Source of the DNA: Actinomycetota bacterium
Lineage (GTDB): Bacteria; Actinomycetota; Actinomycetes; S36-B12; CAIYMF01
Direction of reading: 5' to 3'
DNA: 64,000 bases
Assembly: GCA_020161245.1 (NCBI GenBank)
Contig: JAIUOK010000003.1
Coordinates: 81,033-145,032, forward strand
The notes below the pieces were generated by a model that was given only the letters and a program-made list of their open reading frames with translations, was not told where the DNA came from and made no database searches. Position 1 is the first letter of the stretch. Each line of letters starts with the position of its first letter. The position numbers and the translations under genes are program-made. Shown in pieces: positions 9,671 to 19,246 of the stretch.

Positions 9671-11095
9671 TCAGCCGCCGGCGTCGCCCAGGGCCGCGGA
9701 CGCCGGTGCCGACGGGTCGGCCGACGACCGCAGCCACCCGTCGCCGCGCGAGCGCCACCACAGCAGCGCGCCGCGCACGCACATGAACCACGTCAGCGCC
9801 CACCACAGCGCGACGACGCCGAGGTCGCGCGCGAGCACCAGCCACGCGGCCGGCAGGAACGCGGCGAGCATCACCAGCCCGGCGCCCGCCAGCCAGCGGC
9901 CGTCGCCTGCCCCGATGAGGACGCCGTCGAGCACGAACACCGGCGACGCCAGCGGCTGCATCACCGCGACCACCACGAGCGACGACGCGATGAGCGACCG
10001 CACGGCGGGGTCGGAGGAGAACAGGCCGGGCAGCCACGGCGTCGAGAGCAGGACCAGGACGCCGAGCACCGCGCCCGTCGCCGCACCGAGCCGCACGAGC
10101 CGCGACGTCACGCCGCGTGCGCCGACCGGGTCGCCCGCGCCGAGGTAGCGCCCGAGCAGCGCCATGCCGGCGATGGCCAGCGCATCGGCCGCGAGCGCGA
10201 GCAGCATCCAGACCTGGAAGCTCACGTGGTACGCCGCGAGGTCGACGGCGCCGAGCCGCGCCGCCACCGCCGCGGCCACGAGGAACACGGCACGGAGCAC
10301 GACGGTGCGCACGAACAGCGGGCCGCCGGTGCGGGCAGCCGAGAGCATCCCCACGCCCGACGGCCGCAGGCCCACTCCGGCGCGGCGCGCCACGCGCCAC
10401 AGCACCCACCCGTACGCCGCGGCCTGCACCACCTCGGCCGCCGCCGTGGCCGCGGCGGAGCCGCCGATCCCGTAGCCGAGGCCGAGCACGAGCAGCAGGG
10501 CCAGCACCAGGTTCGTGCCGACGGCGACGAGGGTGATCAGCAGCGTCGTGCGGGTGTCCTGCAGCCCGCGCAGCACGCCGACGCCGGCCATGGCCATGAG
10601 CGCGGCCGGGAAGCCGAGCGCGACCACGTGCAGGTAGGTGACGGCGTACGGGACGACGTCGGGCGGCGCTCCGAGCGCGACGACGAGCGGCTCGGCCAGC
10701 AGCCAGGTCAGCAGGGCGACGACGACCCCGAGGCCGAGCCCGAGCGCCATGCCCTCGACGCCCTCGGAGACCGCGGCGTCCATCCGGCCCTCGCCGACCC
10801 GCCGCGCGACCGACGACGTCGTGGCGTAGGCGAGGAAGATGCACAGGCCCAGGACGAGGCTCACCAGCGTGGACGCCGCGCCCAGCCCGGCCAGCGGGAG
10901 GGTGCCCAGGGTGCCGACGACGGCGGCGTCGACGAGGAGGAACAGCGGCTGCGCTACGAGCGCGCCGAGGGCCGGCACCGCGAGGCGCAGGATCTCCCGC
11001 AGCGACCCGGGCTCCCGCCGCGCCGGCCCTCCGGCCGGCGTCCCGTCGTCCGGCCGGAGCGGGACGGAGGGGTCGTCGGGCGTCACCCGCGACAT
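9671..11095 (-). CDS. MATE family efflux transporter (DinF-like)
   Basis: 474 residues with about 12 predicted membrane helices in two homologous bundles; the first begins SLREILRLAVPALGALVAQPLFLLVDAAVVG, a typical MATE start with the conserved Pro-Ala-Leu and Asp. Members export cationic drugs or metabolites using Na+ or H+ gradients; the sequence is closest in style to the DinF branch. Start ATG at 11095 is chosen because upstream codons read as low-complexity arginine-rich sequence; GGGAGG lies 15 nt ahead, and a GTG at 11086 is also possible. Reverse-strand neighbours are the VOC and phosphatase genes 80 nt downstream. Substrate unknown. Confidence 0.88.
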   Translation of the reverse strand: MSRVTPDDPSVPLRPDDGTPAGGPARREPGSLREILRLAVPALGALVAQPLFLLVDAAVVGTLGTLPLAGLGAASTLVSLVLGLCIFLAYATTSSVARRVGEGRMDAAVSEGVEGMALGLGLGVVVALLTWLLAEPLVVALGAPPDVVPYAVTYLHVVALGFPAALMAMAGVGVLRGLQDTRTTLLITLVAVGTNLVLALLLVLGLGYGIGGSAAATAAAEVVQAAAYGWVLWRVARRAGVGLRPSGVGMLSAARTGGPLFVRTVVLRAVFLVAAAVAARLGAVDLAAYHVSFQVWMLLALAADALAIAGMALLGRYLGAGDPVGARGVTSRLVRLGAATGAVLGVLVLLSTPWLPGLFSSDPAVRSLIASSLVVVAVMQPLASPVFVLDGVLIGAGDGRWLAGAGLVMLAAFLPAAWLVLARDLGVVALWWALTWFMCVRGALLWWRSRGDGWLRSSADPSAPASAALGDAGG

Positions 11096-11587
11096 CCTGC
11101 CGGGCGCGCCTCCCGCGGCGTCCGCCCGGCCGTCCTCGATGCCGCACGCTGAGCCACGGACAGGGGCCGGGTAGGGACGCCGCCCACTCGAGCGGGTACG
11201 GCACGAGTCGAGCACCCGGGTCGGCGTGAGACGTACCCGTCTCGCCCACCGGTCGCGACGGGCGCCCGGGCGTTCACCTGCTGGACACCCGCACGAAGTT
11301 TCTTCCCTCCCCAGGGGGTGGACAGCATCGCCGCAGGTCAGCGGGCTGCCCCGGAAGCGGGGACACAGTTATCCCCGGGTTGTCCACATGCCGCCCACGG
11401 CCCCGCCCCGCACCATCCCCAGGGTTGTCCACACCCTTGTCCCCAGGGCGGATTGAGCCCGGACGGCACGCGCACCTAGGTTCCGGCGGGTGCCTGTCGG
11501 ACCCCCGGCGTAGATCTTGTCGCGGGACCGCGACGGGCGGGCGTGGCGAGCGAGGACCCACCGGTCCCGACGAGGAGGATGTCCAGC
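11096..11587. other. intergenic region between the MATE gene and dnaB
   Basis: About 490 bp without a supported gene. It holds a short hairpin (GAGACG/CGTCTC, 11228-11243), the DnaA-box-like cluster at 11369-11445 and, near the end, GGAGG just ahead of dnaB. The relatively long spacer between divergent genes probably contains the dnaB promoter, but no clear -10/-35 pair stands out. Confidence 0.6.
11369..11445 (+). promoter_or_regulatory. cluster of DnaA-box-like 9-mers upstream of dnaB
   Basis: Two exact TTGTCCACA boxes (11380-11388 and 11425-11433), the preferred actinobacterial DnaA box, plus the near-matches TTATCCCCG (11369-11377) and TTGTCCCCA (11437-11445), all in the same orientation within 77 bp. 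A further TGTCCACC is present in reverse near 11318. Suggests DnaA control of dnaB or a titration site; it is too small and lacks a neighbouring dnaA/dnaN to be called oriC. Confidence 0.65.
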
Positions 11588-12961
11588 GTGAGCGTCGTCG
11601 AGCTGCCCCCGCGCGACGATCAGGCGCCCGGCGGCCAGGGCGACCCGGGCCGCACCCCGCCGCAGGACGTCGCCGCCGAGCAGTCCGTCATCGGCGCGAT
11701 GCTGCTGAGCAAGGACGCCATCGCCGACGTCGTGGAGACCCTCCGCGAGCAGGACTTCTACCGTCCGGCCCACCAGCTGATCTACGGCACGATCCTCGAC
11801 CTCTACGGCCGCGGCGAGCCGGCCGACGCCGTCACCGTGTCCGCCGAGCTGACCAAGATCGGCGAGCTCGGCCGCGTCGGCGGGGCGCCGTACCTGCACA
11901 CCCTCGTGGCCTCGGTGCCCACCGCCGCCAACGCCGGCTACTACGCGCGCATCGTCCAGGAGCGCGCGGTGCTGCGCCGCCTCGTCGAGGCCGGCACCCG
12001 CATCGTGCAGATGGGCTACACCGGCGACGGCGAGGTCGACCAGATCGTCGACCGCGCGCAGGCCGCGGTGTACGACGTCACCGACAAGCGCACGAGCGAG
12101 GACTACCTGCCGCTGTCCGCCGTCATGGAGGGCACGCTCGCCGAGATCGACGCGATCGCCAACCGGGGCGGCGTGCTCGCCGGCGTCCCGACGGGGTTCG
12201 CCGACCTCGACGGCCTCACCAACGGCCTGCACTCCGGCCAGATGATCGTCGTGGCCGCCCGTCCCGCGATCGGCAAGTCCACGCTCGGCCTCGACTTCGC
12301 GCGGGCGGCGTCGATCAAGCACGGGCTCACCAGCGCCATCTTCAGCCTGGAGATGAGCCGCAACGAGATCGCGATGCGCCTGCTGTCGGCCGAGGCGCAG
12401 ATCTCGCTGTCCAACCTGCGCGGCGGCACCATGTCCGACAACGACTGGCAGAAGCTCGCGCGCAAGATGAGTGCCGTCGCCGAGGCGCCGCTGTTCATCG
12501 ACGACTCGCCGAACATGACGATGATGGAGATCCGCGCGAAGTGCCGGCGGCTCAAGCAGCGCCACGACCTCCGCCTCGTCATCATCGACTACCTCCAGCT
12601 GATGACGTCCGGCAAGAAGGTCGAGAGCCGCCAGCAGGAGGTGTCGGAGTTCTCCCGGTCGCTCAAGCTGCTGGCCAAGGAGCTCGAGGTCCCCGTGGTC
12701 GCGATCTCCCAGCTCAACCGCGGTCCGGAGCAGCGCACCGACAAGCGCCCCATGGTCAGCGACCTCCGCGAAAGTGGTTCGATCGAGCAGGACGCCGACA
12801 TGGTGATCCTGCTGCACCGCGAGGACGCCTACGAGCGCGAGTCGCCGCGCGCGGGCGAGGCCGACTTCATCGTGGCCAAGCACCGCAACGGCCCCACCGC
12901 CACCGTCACGGTCGCATTCCAGGGCCACTACTCCCGCTTCGTCGACATGGCCCAGACCTGA
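11588..12961 (+). CDS. dnaB: replicative DNA helicase
   Basis: 457 residues. N-terminal DnaB domain (about 20-130: PPQDVAAEQSVIGAMLLSKDAI) and RecA-like C-terminal domain (about 180-457) with Walker A ARPAIGKST near residue 222, IFSLEMS, Walker B LVIIDYLQLM and SQLNRGPEQR, plus DLRESGSIEQDADMV. There is no intein, unlike several mycobacterial DnaB proteins. GGAGG (11574-11578) directly abuts an ATG at 11579 but is 9 nt from the in-frame GTG at 11588, so GTG is preferred. It unwinds DNA at the fork and recruits primase. Lies downstream of the DnaA-box cluster and the rpsF-rplI cluster. Confidence 0.96.
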   Translation: MSVVELPPRDDQAPGGQGDPGRTPPQDVAAEQSVIGAMLLSKDAIADVVETLREQDFYRPAHQLIYGTILDLYGRGEPADAVTVSAELTKIGELGRVGGAPYLHTLVASVPTAANAGYYARIVQERAVLRRLVEAGTRIVQMGYTGDGEVDQIVDRAQAAVYDVTDKRTSEDYLPLSAVMEGTLAEIDAIANRGGVLAGVPTGFADLDGLTNGLHSGQMIVVAARPAIGKSTLGLDFARAASIKHGLTSAIFSLEMSRNEIAMRLLSAEAQISLSNLRGGTMSDNDWQKLARKMSAVAEAPLFIDDSPNMTMMEIRAKCRRLKQRHDLRLVIIDYLQLMTSGKKVESRQQEVSEFSRSLKLLAKELEVPVVAISQLNRGPEQRTDKRPMVSDLRESGSIEQDADMVILLHREDAYERESPRAGEADFIVAKHRNGPTATVTVAFQGHYSRFVDMAQT

Positions 12962-12977
12962 CCGCGGCCGGTATCCC

Positions 12978-13520
12978 ATGAGCGCGTTGGACTTCCGGCT
13001 TGCTCTGTCGGCGCCCGAGCTGGTGGCTGCTCCGGTCGCAGCCGCGCTGCAGGCTCTGCCAGCCGACGTCGCGGCGCGGATCGAGGCCGCGGCGATCGAT
13101 CCGGGCCTCGCCGACACCGCGGAGTTCTGCGCCGCGTACGACCAGCCGCTTGAGGCCTCGGCCAACTGCATCGTCGTCGCAGGCCGGCGCGGCGAGACGA
13201 CGACCTACGCCGCGTGCGTCGTGCTGGCCACCACGCGCGCCGACGTCAACGGCACGGTGCGCCGCCTGCTGGGCGCCAGGCGGGCGAGCTTCGCGCCGAT
13301 GGACGACGCCGTGGCCCTCACGGGCATGGAGTACGGCGGCATCACGCCGATCGGCCTGCCCGACGACTGGCGGCTGCTGATCGACAGCCGGGTGACGACG
13401 GTCGGCCGCGCGATCATCGGCGCCGGCATCCGCGGAGCCAAGCTGTGGCTGCCGGGCGAGGTGCTCGCACAGCTGCCACAGGCAGAGGTCGTCGACGGCC
13501 TCGCCGCTCCGCTGGCTTGA
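12978..13520 (+). CDS. YbaK/ProX-type aminoacyl-tRNA deacylase domain protein
   Basis: 180 residues, matching the free-standing YbaK/EbsC fold: TAEFCAAYDQPLEASANCIVV, an internal ADVNGTVRRLLGARRASFA block (the conserved segment normally ending in Lys-Ala-Ser-Phe-Ala) and GGITPIGLPDDWRLLIDSRV. Proteins of this family trans-edit mischarged tRNAs such as Cys- or Ala-tRNA-Pro. The catalytic Lys usual in YbaK is replaced by Arg in the RRAS segment, so activity is not certain. Starts 16 nt after dnaB, probably cotranscribed; a hairpin follows at 13558-13589. Confidence 0.75.
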   Translation: MSALDFRLALSAPELVAAPVAAALQALPADVAARIEAAAIDPGLADTAEFCAAYDQPLEASANCIVVAGRRGETTTYAACVVLATTRADVNGTVRRLLGARRASFAPMDDAVALTGMEYGGITPIGLPDDWRLLIDSRVTTVGRAIIGAGIRGAKLWLPGEVLAQLPQAEVVDGLAAPLA

Positions 13521-13557
13521 GCCGGCGAGCCTGAGCCGGAACATGCCCGCACTGGAG

Positions 13558-13589
13558 GGGTGAGGCGTCGGTTTGCCGACGCGTCACCC
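13558..13589 (+). terminator. hairpin terminator after the YbaK-like gene
   Basis: GGGTGAGGCGTCGG (13558-13571) and CCGACGCGTCACCC (13576-13589) pair with one G-G mismatch around a TTTG loop, 37 nt after the stop codon. Confidence 0.7.
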
Positions 13590-13627
13590 ATCCCAAGCGA
13601 GGACGCCGGCGCGCCTAAGGTGAGGCC

Positions 13628-14065
13628 ATGGTGCGTGCGAGCTGGTTCGAGATCCCCGTGACCGACCTCGACCGGGCGGTGGCCTTCTACGAGGCCGTGT
13701 TCGCGGTGACCCTCGAGCGCGATGCCAGCGAGGGCGAGGAGGCCGCGTACTTCCCCGCCGGAGACGGGCCCGTCGGCTCGGCCGGCGCGCTCGTGAAGGG
13801 CGAGTCCTACGTGCCGTCGATCGACGGCACCCGGGTCTACCTCGAGTTCGCCGACATCGACGGCGCGGTCGAGCGGGCTGTCGCCGCGGGCGGCTCCGTG
13901 CTGTTCGCGCCCACCGAGGTCGACGACACCCTGGTCGCGGAGATCCGCGACTCGGAGGGCAACCGGGTCGCCCTGCGCGCCGACCTCGAGGACCCCGACG
14001 ACGACCTCGACGACGAGCTCGAGCGTCTCCTCGACACCGACGGCGACGACGCGCTCGACACCTGA
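13628..14065 (+). CDS. VOC superfamily protein
   Basis: 145 residues. ASWFEIPVTDLDRAVAFYEAVF opens the first glyoxalase-like module; the second has VYLEFADIDGAVERAVAAGGSVLFAPTEV and ends with IRDSEGNRVALRA. The last 25 residues form a strongly acidic tail (DPDDDLDDELERLLDTDGDD) unusual for the family. TAAGGT at 13616-13621 stands 6 nt before the ATG with no Shine-Dalgarno sequence, which suggests a leaderless mRNA. Substrate unknown. Confidence 0.85.
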   Translation: MVRASWFEIPVTDLDRAVAFYEAVFAVTLERDASEGEEAAYFPAGDGPVGSAGALVKGESYVPSIDGTRVYLEFADIDGAVERAVAAGGSVLFAPTEVDDTLVAEIRDSEGNRVALRADLEDPDDDLDDELERLLDTDGDDALDT

Positions 14066-14194
14066 GCACGGCCGGGTGCGCATATCCATCGCCCGCGCGG
14101 GGTGACGGCGCGGCGTCCGGCAAGGGGTGGGATGGGGTCGAGGGGGGACCTCGTCGCCCGGCCTGTGCCGGGCCTGTCGGAGGGGTGGTTCCAC

Positions 14195-14617
14195 ATGGCA
14201 CAGAGCCCGTCGGTGGTCAGGACGAGCGGCTGGGTGTCGTTCGCCGGCTGGATGCTCCTGCTCGCCGGGATCTGGCAGGGCTTCCTCGGCCTGCTCGGCG
14301 TGGTGGGCGACGACTTCTACGTCGTCGGGCAGAACTGGATCGCCAAGCTCGACGTCACCACGTGGGGCTGGATCCACCTGGCGCTGGGCGTCCTGCTGTT
14401 CGTCACCGGCATCTTCGTCCAGCTCGGCCGTCCCTGGGCCACGTGGCTGGGCATCATCGCCGCGGGGCTGTCGGCGATCGGCCTGTTCGTCTGGGCGCCG
14501 TACTACCCGGTGTGGGCGGTCACCGTCCTTGTCGTCGACGTGCTGGTGATCTACGGCCTGGCCGCCCACGGCGGGGAGGTGGGCAACGAGAGCCCGGGCG
14601 GGATCCCCGGCCTCTGA
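14195..14617 (+). CDS. small four-helix membrane protein (DUF7144-like)
   Basis: 140 residues with four hydrophobic helices: about 12-36 (WVSFAGWMLLLAGIWQGFLGLLG), 53-77, 83-104 and 108-127, joined by short loops. It has the pattern of the actinobacterial DUF7144 family, commonly Trp-rich at the start of helix 1, with no known function. GGAGGGG lies about 13 nt before the ATG. A 15-bp hairpin follows at 14632-14665, so it is probably monocistronic. Confidence 0.75.
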   Translation: MAQSPSVVRTSGWVSFAGWMLLLAGIWQGFLGLLGVVGDDFYVVGQNWIAKLDVTTWGWIHLALGVLLFVTGIFVQLGRPWATWLGIIAAGLSAIGLFVWAPYYPVWAVTVLVVDVLVIYGLAAHGGEVGNESPGGIPGL

Positions 14618-14631
14618 GGCCTGTCCATACG

Positions 14632-14665
14632 CCACGCTGTGCAGCCGCCCGGCTGCACAGCGTGG
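14632..14665 (+). terminator. hairpin terminator, perfect 15-bp stem
   Basis: CCACGCTGTGCAGCC (14632-14646) and its exact complement (14651-14665) around a GCCC loop, flanked by ATAC/GTAT, 15 nt after the stop of the membrane protein gene. Confidence 0.8.
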
Positions 14666-14764
14666 TATCCGGCTCGCTCGGACGGCCGAATCCGCTGTGA
14701 CATCGTTTACATCGCCGTCATGTCCCGGACCCCCGAGGGCCTGGGCTGTGCCTACCCTCGAAGG

Positions 14765-15445
14765 GTGATCAGCACGCCCGCACCCGAGCCCACCCCCTCC
14801 GGCTGGGCCGTCCGCGACGCCCGCCTGGTGGTGCGCCGCCTGCTCGACGTCGCCGGCGACACCGGCACCCGCCCGGTCGTGGTCGCCGTCGACGGCCGCT
14901 CCGGCAGCGGCAAGTCGACCGTCGCCGACCGCATCGCCGCGCTGGTTCCGGGCGCTGTCGTCGTCCGCACCGACGACGTGGCCTGGCAGCACTCCTTCTT
15001 CGACTGGGACGCCCTGCTCGCCGAGCACGTGCTCGAGCCGGTGCGCAGCGGCGACGACGTCGAGTTCCGGCCGCCGGGCTGGGAGGCCCACGACCGCGAC
15101 GGCGCGATCGAGGTGCCCGCGGGCGCCAGCCTCGTCGTCGTCGAGGGCGTCGGCGCCTCCCGGGGGGCCCTGGCCGACCAGTACGACGCGATCGTGTGGG
15201 TGTCGTCCGACGAGGACGAGCGCCGGCGCCGCGGACTGCTGCGCGACGTCGAGCTCGGCCGCACCCCGGACGAGGCCGAGGCGTTCTGGGACGAGTGGGA
15301 TGCGGCCGAGGTGCCCTTCCTCGCTGACGACCGGCCCTGGGAGCGGGCGCACGTCGTCGTGTGCGGAACACCCGAGCTCATCGGCCTCGCGCCGGACGAC
15401 GACGACCTCGTCGTGGTCTCGTCGGCCGCGCGGGCTGCTGCCTGA
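14765..15445 (+). CDS. uridine kinase-like P-loop NTPase
   Basis: 226 residues. Walker A DGRSGSGKST (about residues 43-52) sits after VVVAVDG, as in uridine kinase/phosphoribulokinase-type enzymes; RTDDVAWQHSFFDWDALL and LVVVEGVGAS give the base/phosphate acceptor strand and Walker B-like region; RRRRGLLRD is a likely lid. Such stand-alone actinobacterial proteins have no defined substrate. The GTG at 14765 is preceded by TACCCT (14753-14758) 6 nt away, suggesting a leaderless transcript; an in-frame ATG at 14720 is the alternative. Converges on the EamA gene with 3 nt between stop codons. Confidence 0.8.
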   Translation: MISTPAPEPTPSGWAVRDARLVVRRLLDVAGDTGTRPVVVAVDGRSGSGKSTVADRIAALVPGAVVVRTDDVAWQHSFFDWDALLAEHVLEPVRSGDDVEFRPPGWEAHDRDGAIEVPAGASLVVVEGVGASRGALADQYDAIVWVSSDEDERRRRGLLRDVELGRTPDEAEAFWDEWDAAEVPFLADDRPWERAHVVVCGTPELIGLAPDDDDLVVVSSAARAAA

Positions 15446-15448
15446 TCC

Positions 15449-16441
15449 CTACGCCGCGGGCGGGGGCTGCTTGCCCAGCCGCTCGCCGCTGACCACGAGC
15501 GCCACGCCGGCGACCACCACGGCGCCGCCGAGCAGGAGCCCGGCCGTGAGCGGCTCGCCGAGCACGAGCGCCCCCAGAGCCACCGCGACCACGGGGTTGA
15601 CGTAGGCGTAGGTGCTCACGAGCGAGAGCGGCGCGTGGTCGATCAGCCAGACGAACGCCGAGAACGTGATGAGCGAGCCGACGACGACGAGGTAGACCCA
15701 GCCCGCCCACGACCGCGGCGTGGCGTCGAGCATCTGGCCGATCTGCTCGCCGCGCAGCAGCCCGACGAGCACGAGGGCGAGGCCGCCGAAGAGCATCTCG
15801 TAGGTGCTCATCACCAGCGGATCGCGCGGCGTGGGGATGCGCGGCTGCAGGAACGACCCGCCGGCCCAGCTCGCGGCACCGATGACGATGAGCAGCGACC
15901 AGAACGCCCGCTGCGACGACGTCGCGTCGCCGACGGTGGCGACGTCCGAGCTCGGCAGCACGAGGATCGCGACGCCGAGCAGGCCCGTGCCGACGCCGAG
16001 CCAGGTCACCAGCCGCGGCCGGTCGCCGGTGAACGTGCGCAGCAGGACGATCCACACCGGGGTGACCGCGACGAGCAGCGCCGCGACCCCTGTGGGCACG
16101 TAGCGCTCCGCCAGCGTCACCGTGCTCATGCCGACGCCGAGCAGCATGACGCCGACCAGCGCCGCGCCCCCCAGCTCGGCGCGCGTGACCCGCAGCCGGC
16201 CGGCTCCTTGGCGCGCCACCACGATCAGGCCGAGGATCGGCGCGGCCACGAGGAAGCGCAGCCCGATCGACACCTGTGGCGGCATCGACTCGATCGCCAG
16301 CCGGATCCCGAGGTAGGTCGAGCCCCAGACGAGGTAGACCAGCCACAGGGCGGCCCAGACCTTCGCCGGCGACGCGGGGAGCGGGGCGCCGCGGCGGGCT
16401 GGCGGCTCGGCGAGCTCCTCGAACTCCGGGACGGCGGTCAC
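15449..16441 (-). CDS. EamA/DMT-family transporter (RhtA/YedA-like)
   Basis: 330 residues with ten membrane helices in two EamA repeats (about residues 27-155 and 185-320). The first begins VWAALWLVYLVWGSTYLGIRLAIESMPP, with the Trp-Gly-Ser/Thr motif typical of the drug/metabolite transporter superfamily; the second ends in ALGALVLGEPLTAGLLLGGAVVVAG. Members export amino acids or other metabolites. GTG start at 16441 follows AGGATGAG by a few bases. The upstream 45 bp hold a small inverted repeat around the palindrome TTCGGGCCCGAA. Substrate unknown. Confidence 0.88.
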   Translation of the reverse strand: MTAVPEFEELAEPPARRGAPLPASPAKVWAALWLVYLVWGSTYLGIRLAIESMPPQVSIGLRFLVAAPILGLIVVARQGAGRLRVTRAELGGAALVGVMLLGVGMSTVTLAERYVPTGVAALLVAVTPVWIVLLRTFTGDRPRLVTWLGVGTGLLGVAILVLPSSDVATVGDATSSQRAFWSLLIVIGAASWAGGSFLQPRIPTPRDPLVMSTYEMLFGGLALVLVGLLRGEQIGQMLDATPRSWAGWVYLVVVGSLITFSAFVWLIDHAPLSLVSTYAYVNPVVAVALGALVLGEPLTAGLLLGGAVVVAGVALVVSGERLGKQPPPAA

Positions 16442-16724
16442 GGGCGCTCATCCTGCACCCTTCGGGCCCGAACGATGCAGGCGCCCTGAGCGTTCCCGGA
16501 GATTCGCGCCGCAAGTGGTGCGACTGCGACCACCGTCGGTGACGACTCAGGTCGGCCTAACCGAGCACTGGGCGATCTGCACGGGAGGGGGCCCGTCCTG
16601 CTCGCAGGTGAGCCTTGCCTGGGCGATCCAGTTCACAGCGATATGCGGGAGAAGCCCGGTCGTTCGGGAGCAAAGTGACCACAGCACATTCCGCGTGCGT
16701 CTTTTGTCCGTGAGGGGTTGCCCT
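16442..16724. other. intergenic region upstream of cydA
   Basis: 283 bp between the divergent EamA and cydA genes. Apart from the TTCGGGCCCGAA palindrome near the EamA start I see no clear Rex (TTGTGAA...TTCACAA) or CRP/GlxR-type site, and no terminator. The cydA promoter must be here, because the gene runs away from EamA. Confidence 0.5.
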
Positions 16725-18131
16725 ATGAACGCGCTCGATCTTGCGCGGTGGCAGTTCGGTATCACGACCGTCTACCACTTCCTCTTCGTGCCGCTGACCA
16801 TCGGCACATCGATGCTCGTCGCCATCATGCAGACCGCCTGGGTCCGCACCGGCGACGAGAAGTGGCTCAAGGCCACCAAGTTCTTCGGCAAGCTGTTCCT
16901 GATCAACTTCGCGATGGGTGTCGTCACCGGCATCGTCCAGGAGTTCCAGTTCGGCATGTCGTGGAGCGACTACTCCCGCTTCGTCGGCGACATCTTCGGC
17001 GCGCCGCTGGCCGTCGAGGGCCTGGCGTCGTTCTTCCTCGAGTCGACCTTCCTCGGCCTGTGGATCTTCGGCTGGGACCGCCTGCCCAAGAAGCTGCACC
17101 TCGCGACCATCTGGGCCGCCGCGATCGGCACGATGCTGTCGGCGTACTTCATCCTCGCCGCCAACTCGTTCATGCAGCACCCCGTGGGTTACACGTTCAA
17201 CCCTGAGACGAACCGGGCCGAGCTGATCGACTTCGGTGCAGTGCTCTTTCAGAACACGACCGTAGCGACGTTCTTCCACGTGATCGCATCGGCGTTCCTG
17301 GTCTCCGGCGTCATGCTCGTCGGCGTCAGTCTGCTGCTCATGATGAGCGGCAAGGCGGCGGACGCCATGCGCAAGAGCCTGACGGTCGGCATCATTTCGA
17401 CGATCATCGCCGGCATCGCCGTCATGTACACCGGCGACGTGCAGGCGAAGATCATGGTGCAGCAGCAGCCGATGAAGATGGCGGCCGCCGAGGCGCTGTA
17501 CGAGACGCAGGAGAACGCGCCGTTCAGCCTCATCACGATCGGCAACCTCGACGGGTCCGAGGCGTACTGGGCGATTGACATTCCCGGCCTGCTCTCGTTC
17601 ATGGCGACCGGCAACTGGACCGGCCCCGAGAGCACCGTTCAGGGCATCAACAACCTTCAGGCGGAGTACGAGCAGAAGTACGGCCCCGGTGAGTACGCGC
17701 CGTACGTGCCCCTCGTGTTCTGGGCGTTCCGCGCGATGATCGGGCTCGGCATGCTCGGCGTGCTGTTCGCGCTGTTCGTGTGGTGGCGCACCCGTAAGGG
17801 CAAGCTCCCCTCTGGCCGCTGGCTCAAGGTCGCGGCAGGCTCCGCGCTGCTGTTCCCGCTCATCGGGATCTCCGCGGGCTGGATCTTCACCGAGATGGGC
17901 CGCCAGCCGTGGATCGTATACAGCCTGATGAAGACCGAGGCCGGCGTGTCGCCGACCCTCACCACGACTCAGGTCTGGATCTCGATCATCACGTTCACGC
18001 TTCTCTACGGAGCACTCGCGGTGGTCACCGTGGGTTTGATGATCCGTCAGGTGAAGATCGGTCCTCCCGAGAGCGACCAGCTCGAGACGGCCGATGCCAA
18101 CTCCGGTCAGCCCCTGACCTTCTCGTACTGA
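16725..18131 (+). CDS. cydA: cytochrome bd ubiquinol/menaquinol oxidase subunit I
   Basis: 468 residues, the short-Q-loop form typical of Gram-positive bacteria. Haem ligands are visible: His18 (TTVYHFLFVPLT), His185 (ATFFHVIASAF) and Met391 (FTEMGRQPW), matching the axial ligands of b595/d and b558. The quinol-binding loop region follows the PVGYTFNPETNRAELID segment. Nine hydrophobic helices. It oxidises menaquinol and reduces O2 with high affinity. GAGGGG lies 6-11 nt before the ATG. Followed 20 nt later by cydB, then cydD and cydC: the complete bd oxidase locus. Confidence 0.96.
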   Translation: MNALDLARWQFGITTVYHFLFVPLTIGTSMLVAIMQTAWVRTGDEKWLKATKFFGKLFLINFAMGVVTGIVQEFQFGMSWSDYSRFVGDIFGAPLAVEGLASFFLESTFLGLWIFGWDRLPKKLHLATIWAAAIGTMLSAYFILAANSFMQHPVGYTFNPETNRAELIDFGAVLFQNTTVATFFHVIASAFLVSGVMLVGVSLLLMMSGKAADAMRKSLTVGIISTIIAGIAVMYTGDVQAKIMVQQQPMKMAAAEALYETQENAPFSLITIGNLDGSEAYWAIDIPGLLSFMATGNWTGPESTVQGINNLQAEYEQKYGPGEYAPYVPLVFWAFRAMIGLGMLGVLFALFVWWRTRKGKLPSGRWLKVAAGSALLFPLIGISAGWIFTEMGRQPWIVYSLMKTEAGVSPTLTTTQVWISIITFTLLYGALAVVTVGLMIRQVKIGPPESDQLETADANSGQPLTFSY

Positions 18132-18151
18132 TGGATAGGGAGTAACTGACC

Positions 18152-19216
<1,065 letters not shown>

Positions 19217-19246
19217 CTCGCGAGAGTCACCGCTTAACCTAGGCCG

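Noticed and set aside
11369..11445. Chromosomal origin oriC
   Set aside because: Four boxes in 77 bp without AT-rich unwinding element or flanking dnaA/dnaN are too few for oriC.
11588..12961. Intein in DnaB
   Set aside because: The helicase domain is uninterrupted, and the RESGSIEQ segment used by some inteins is intact.
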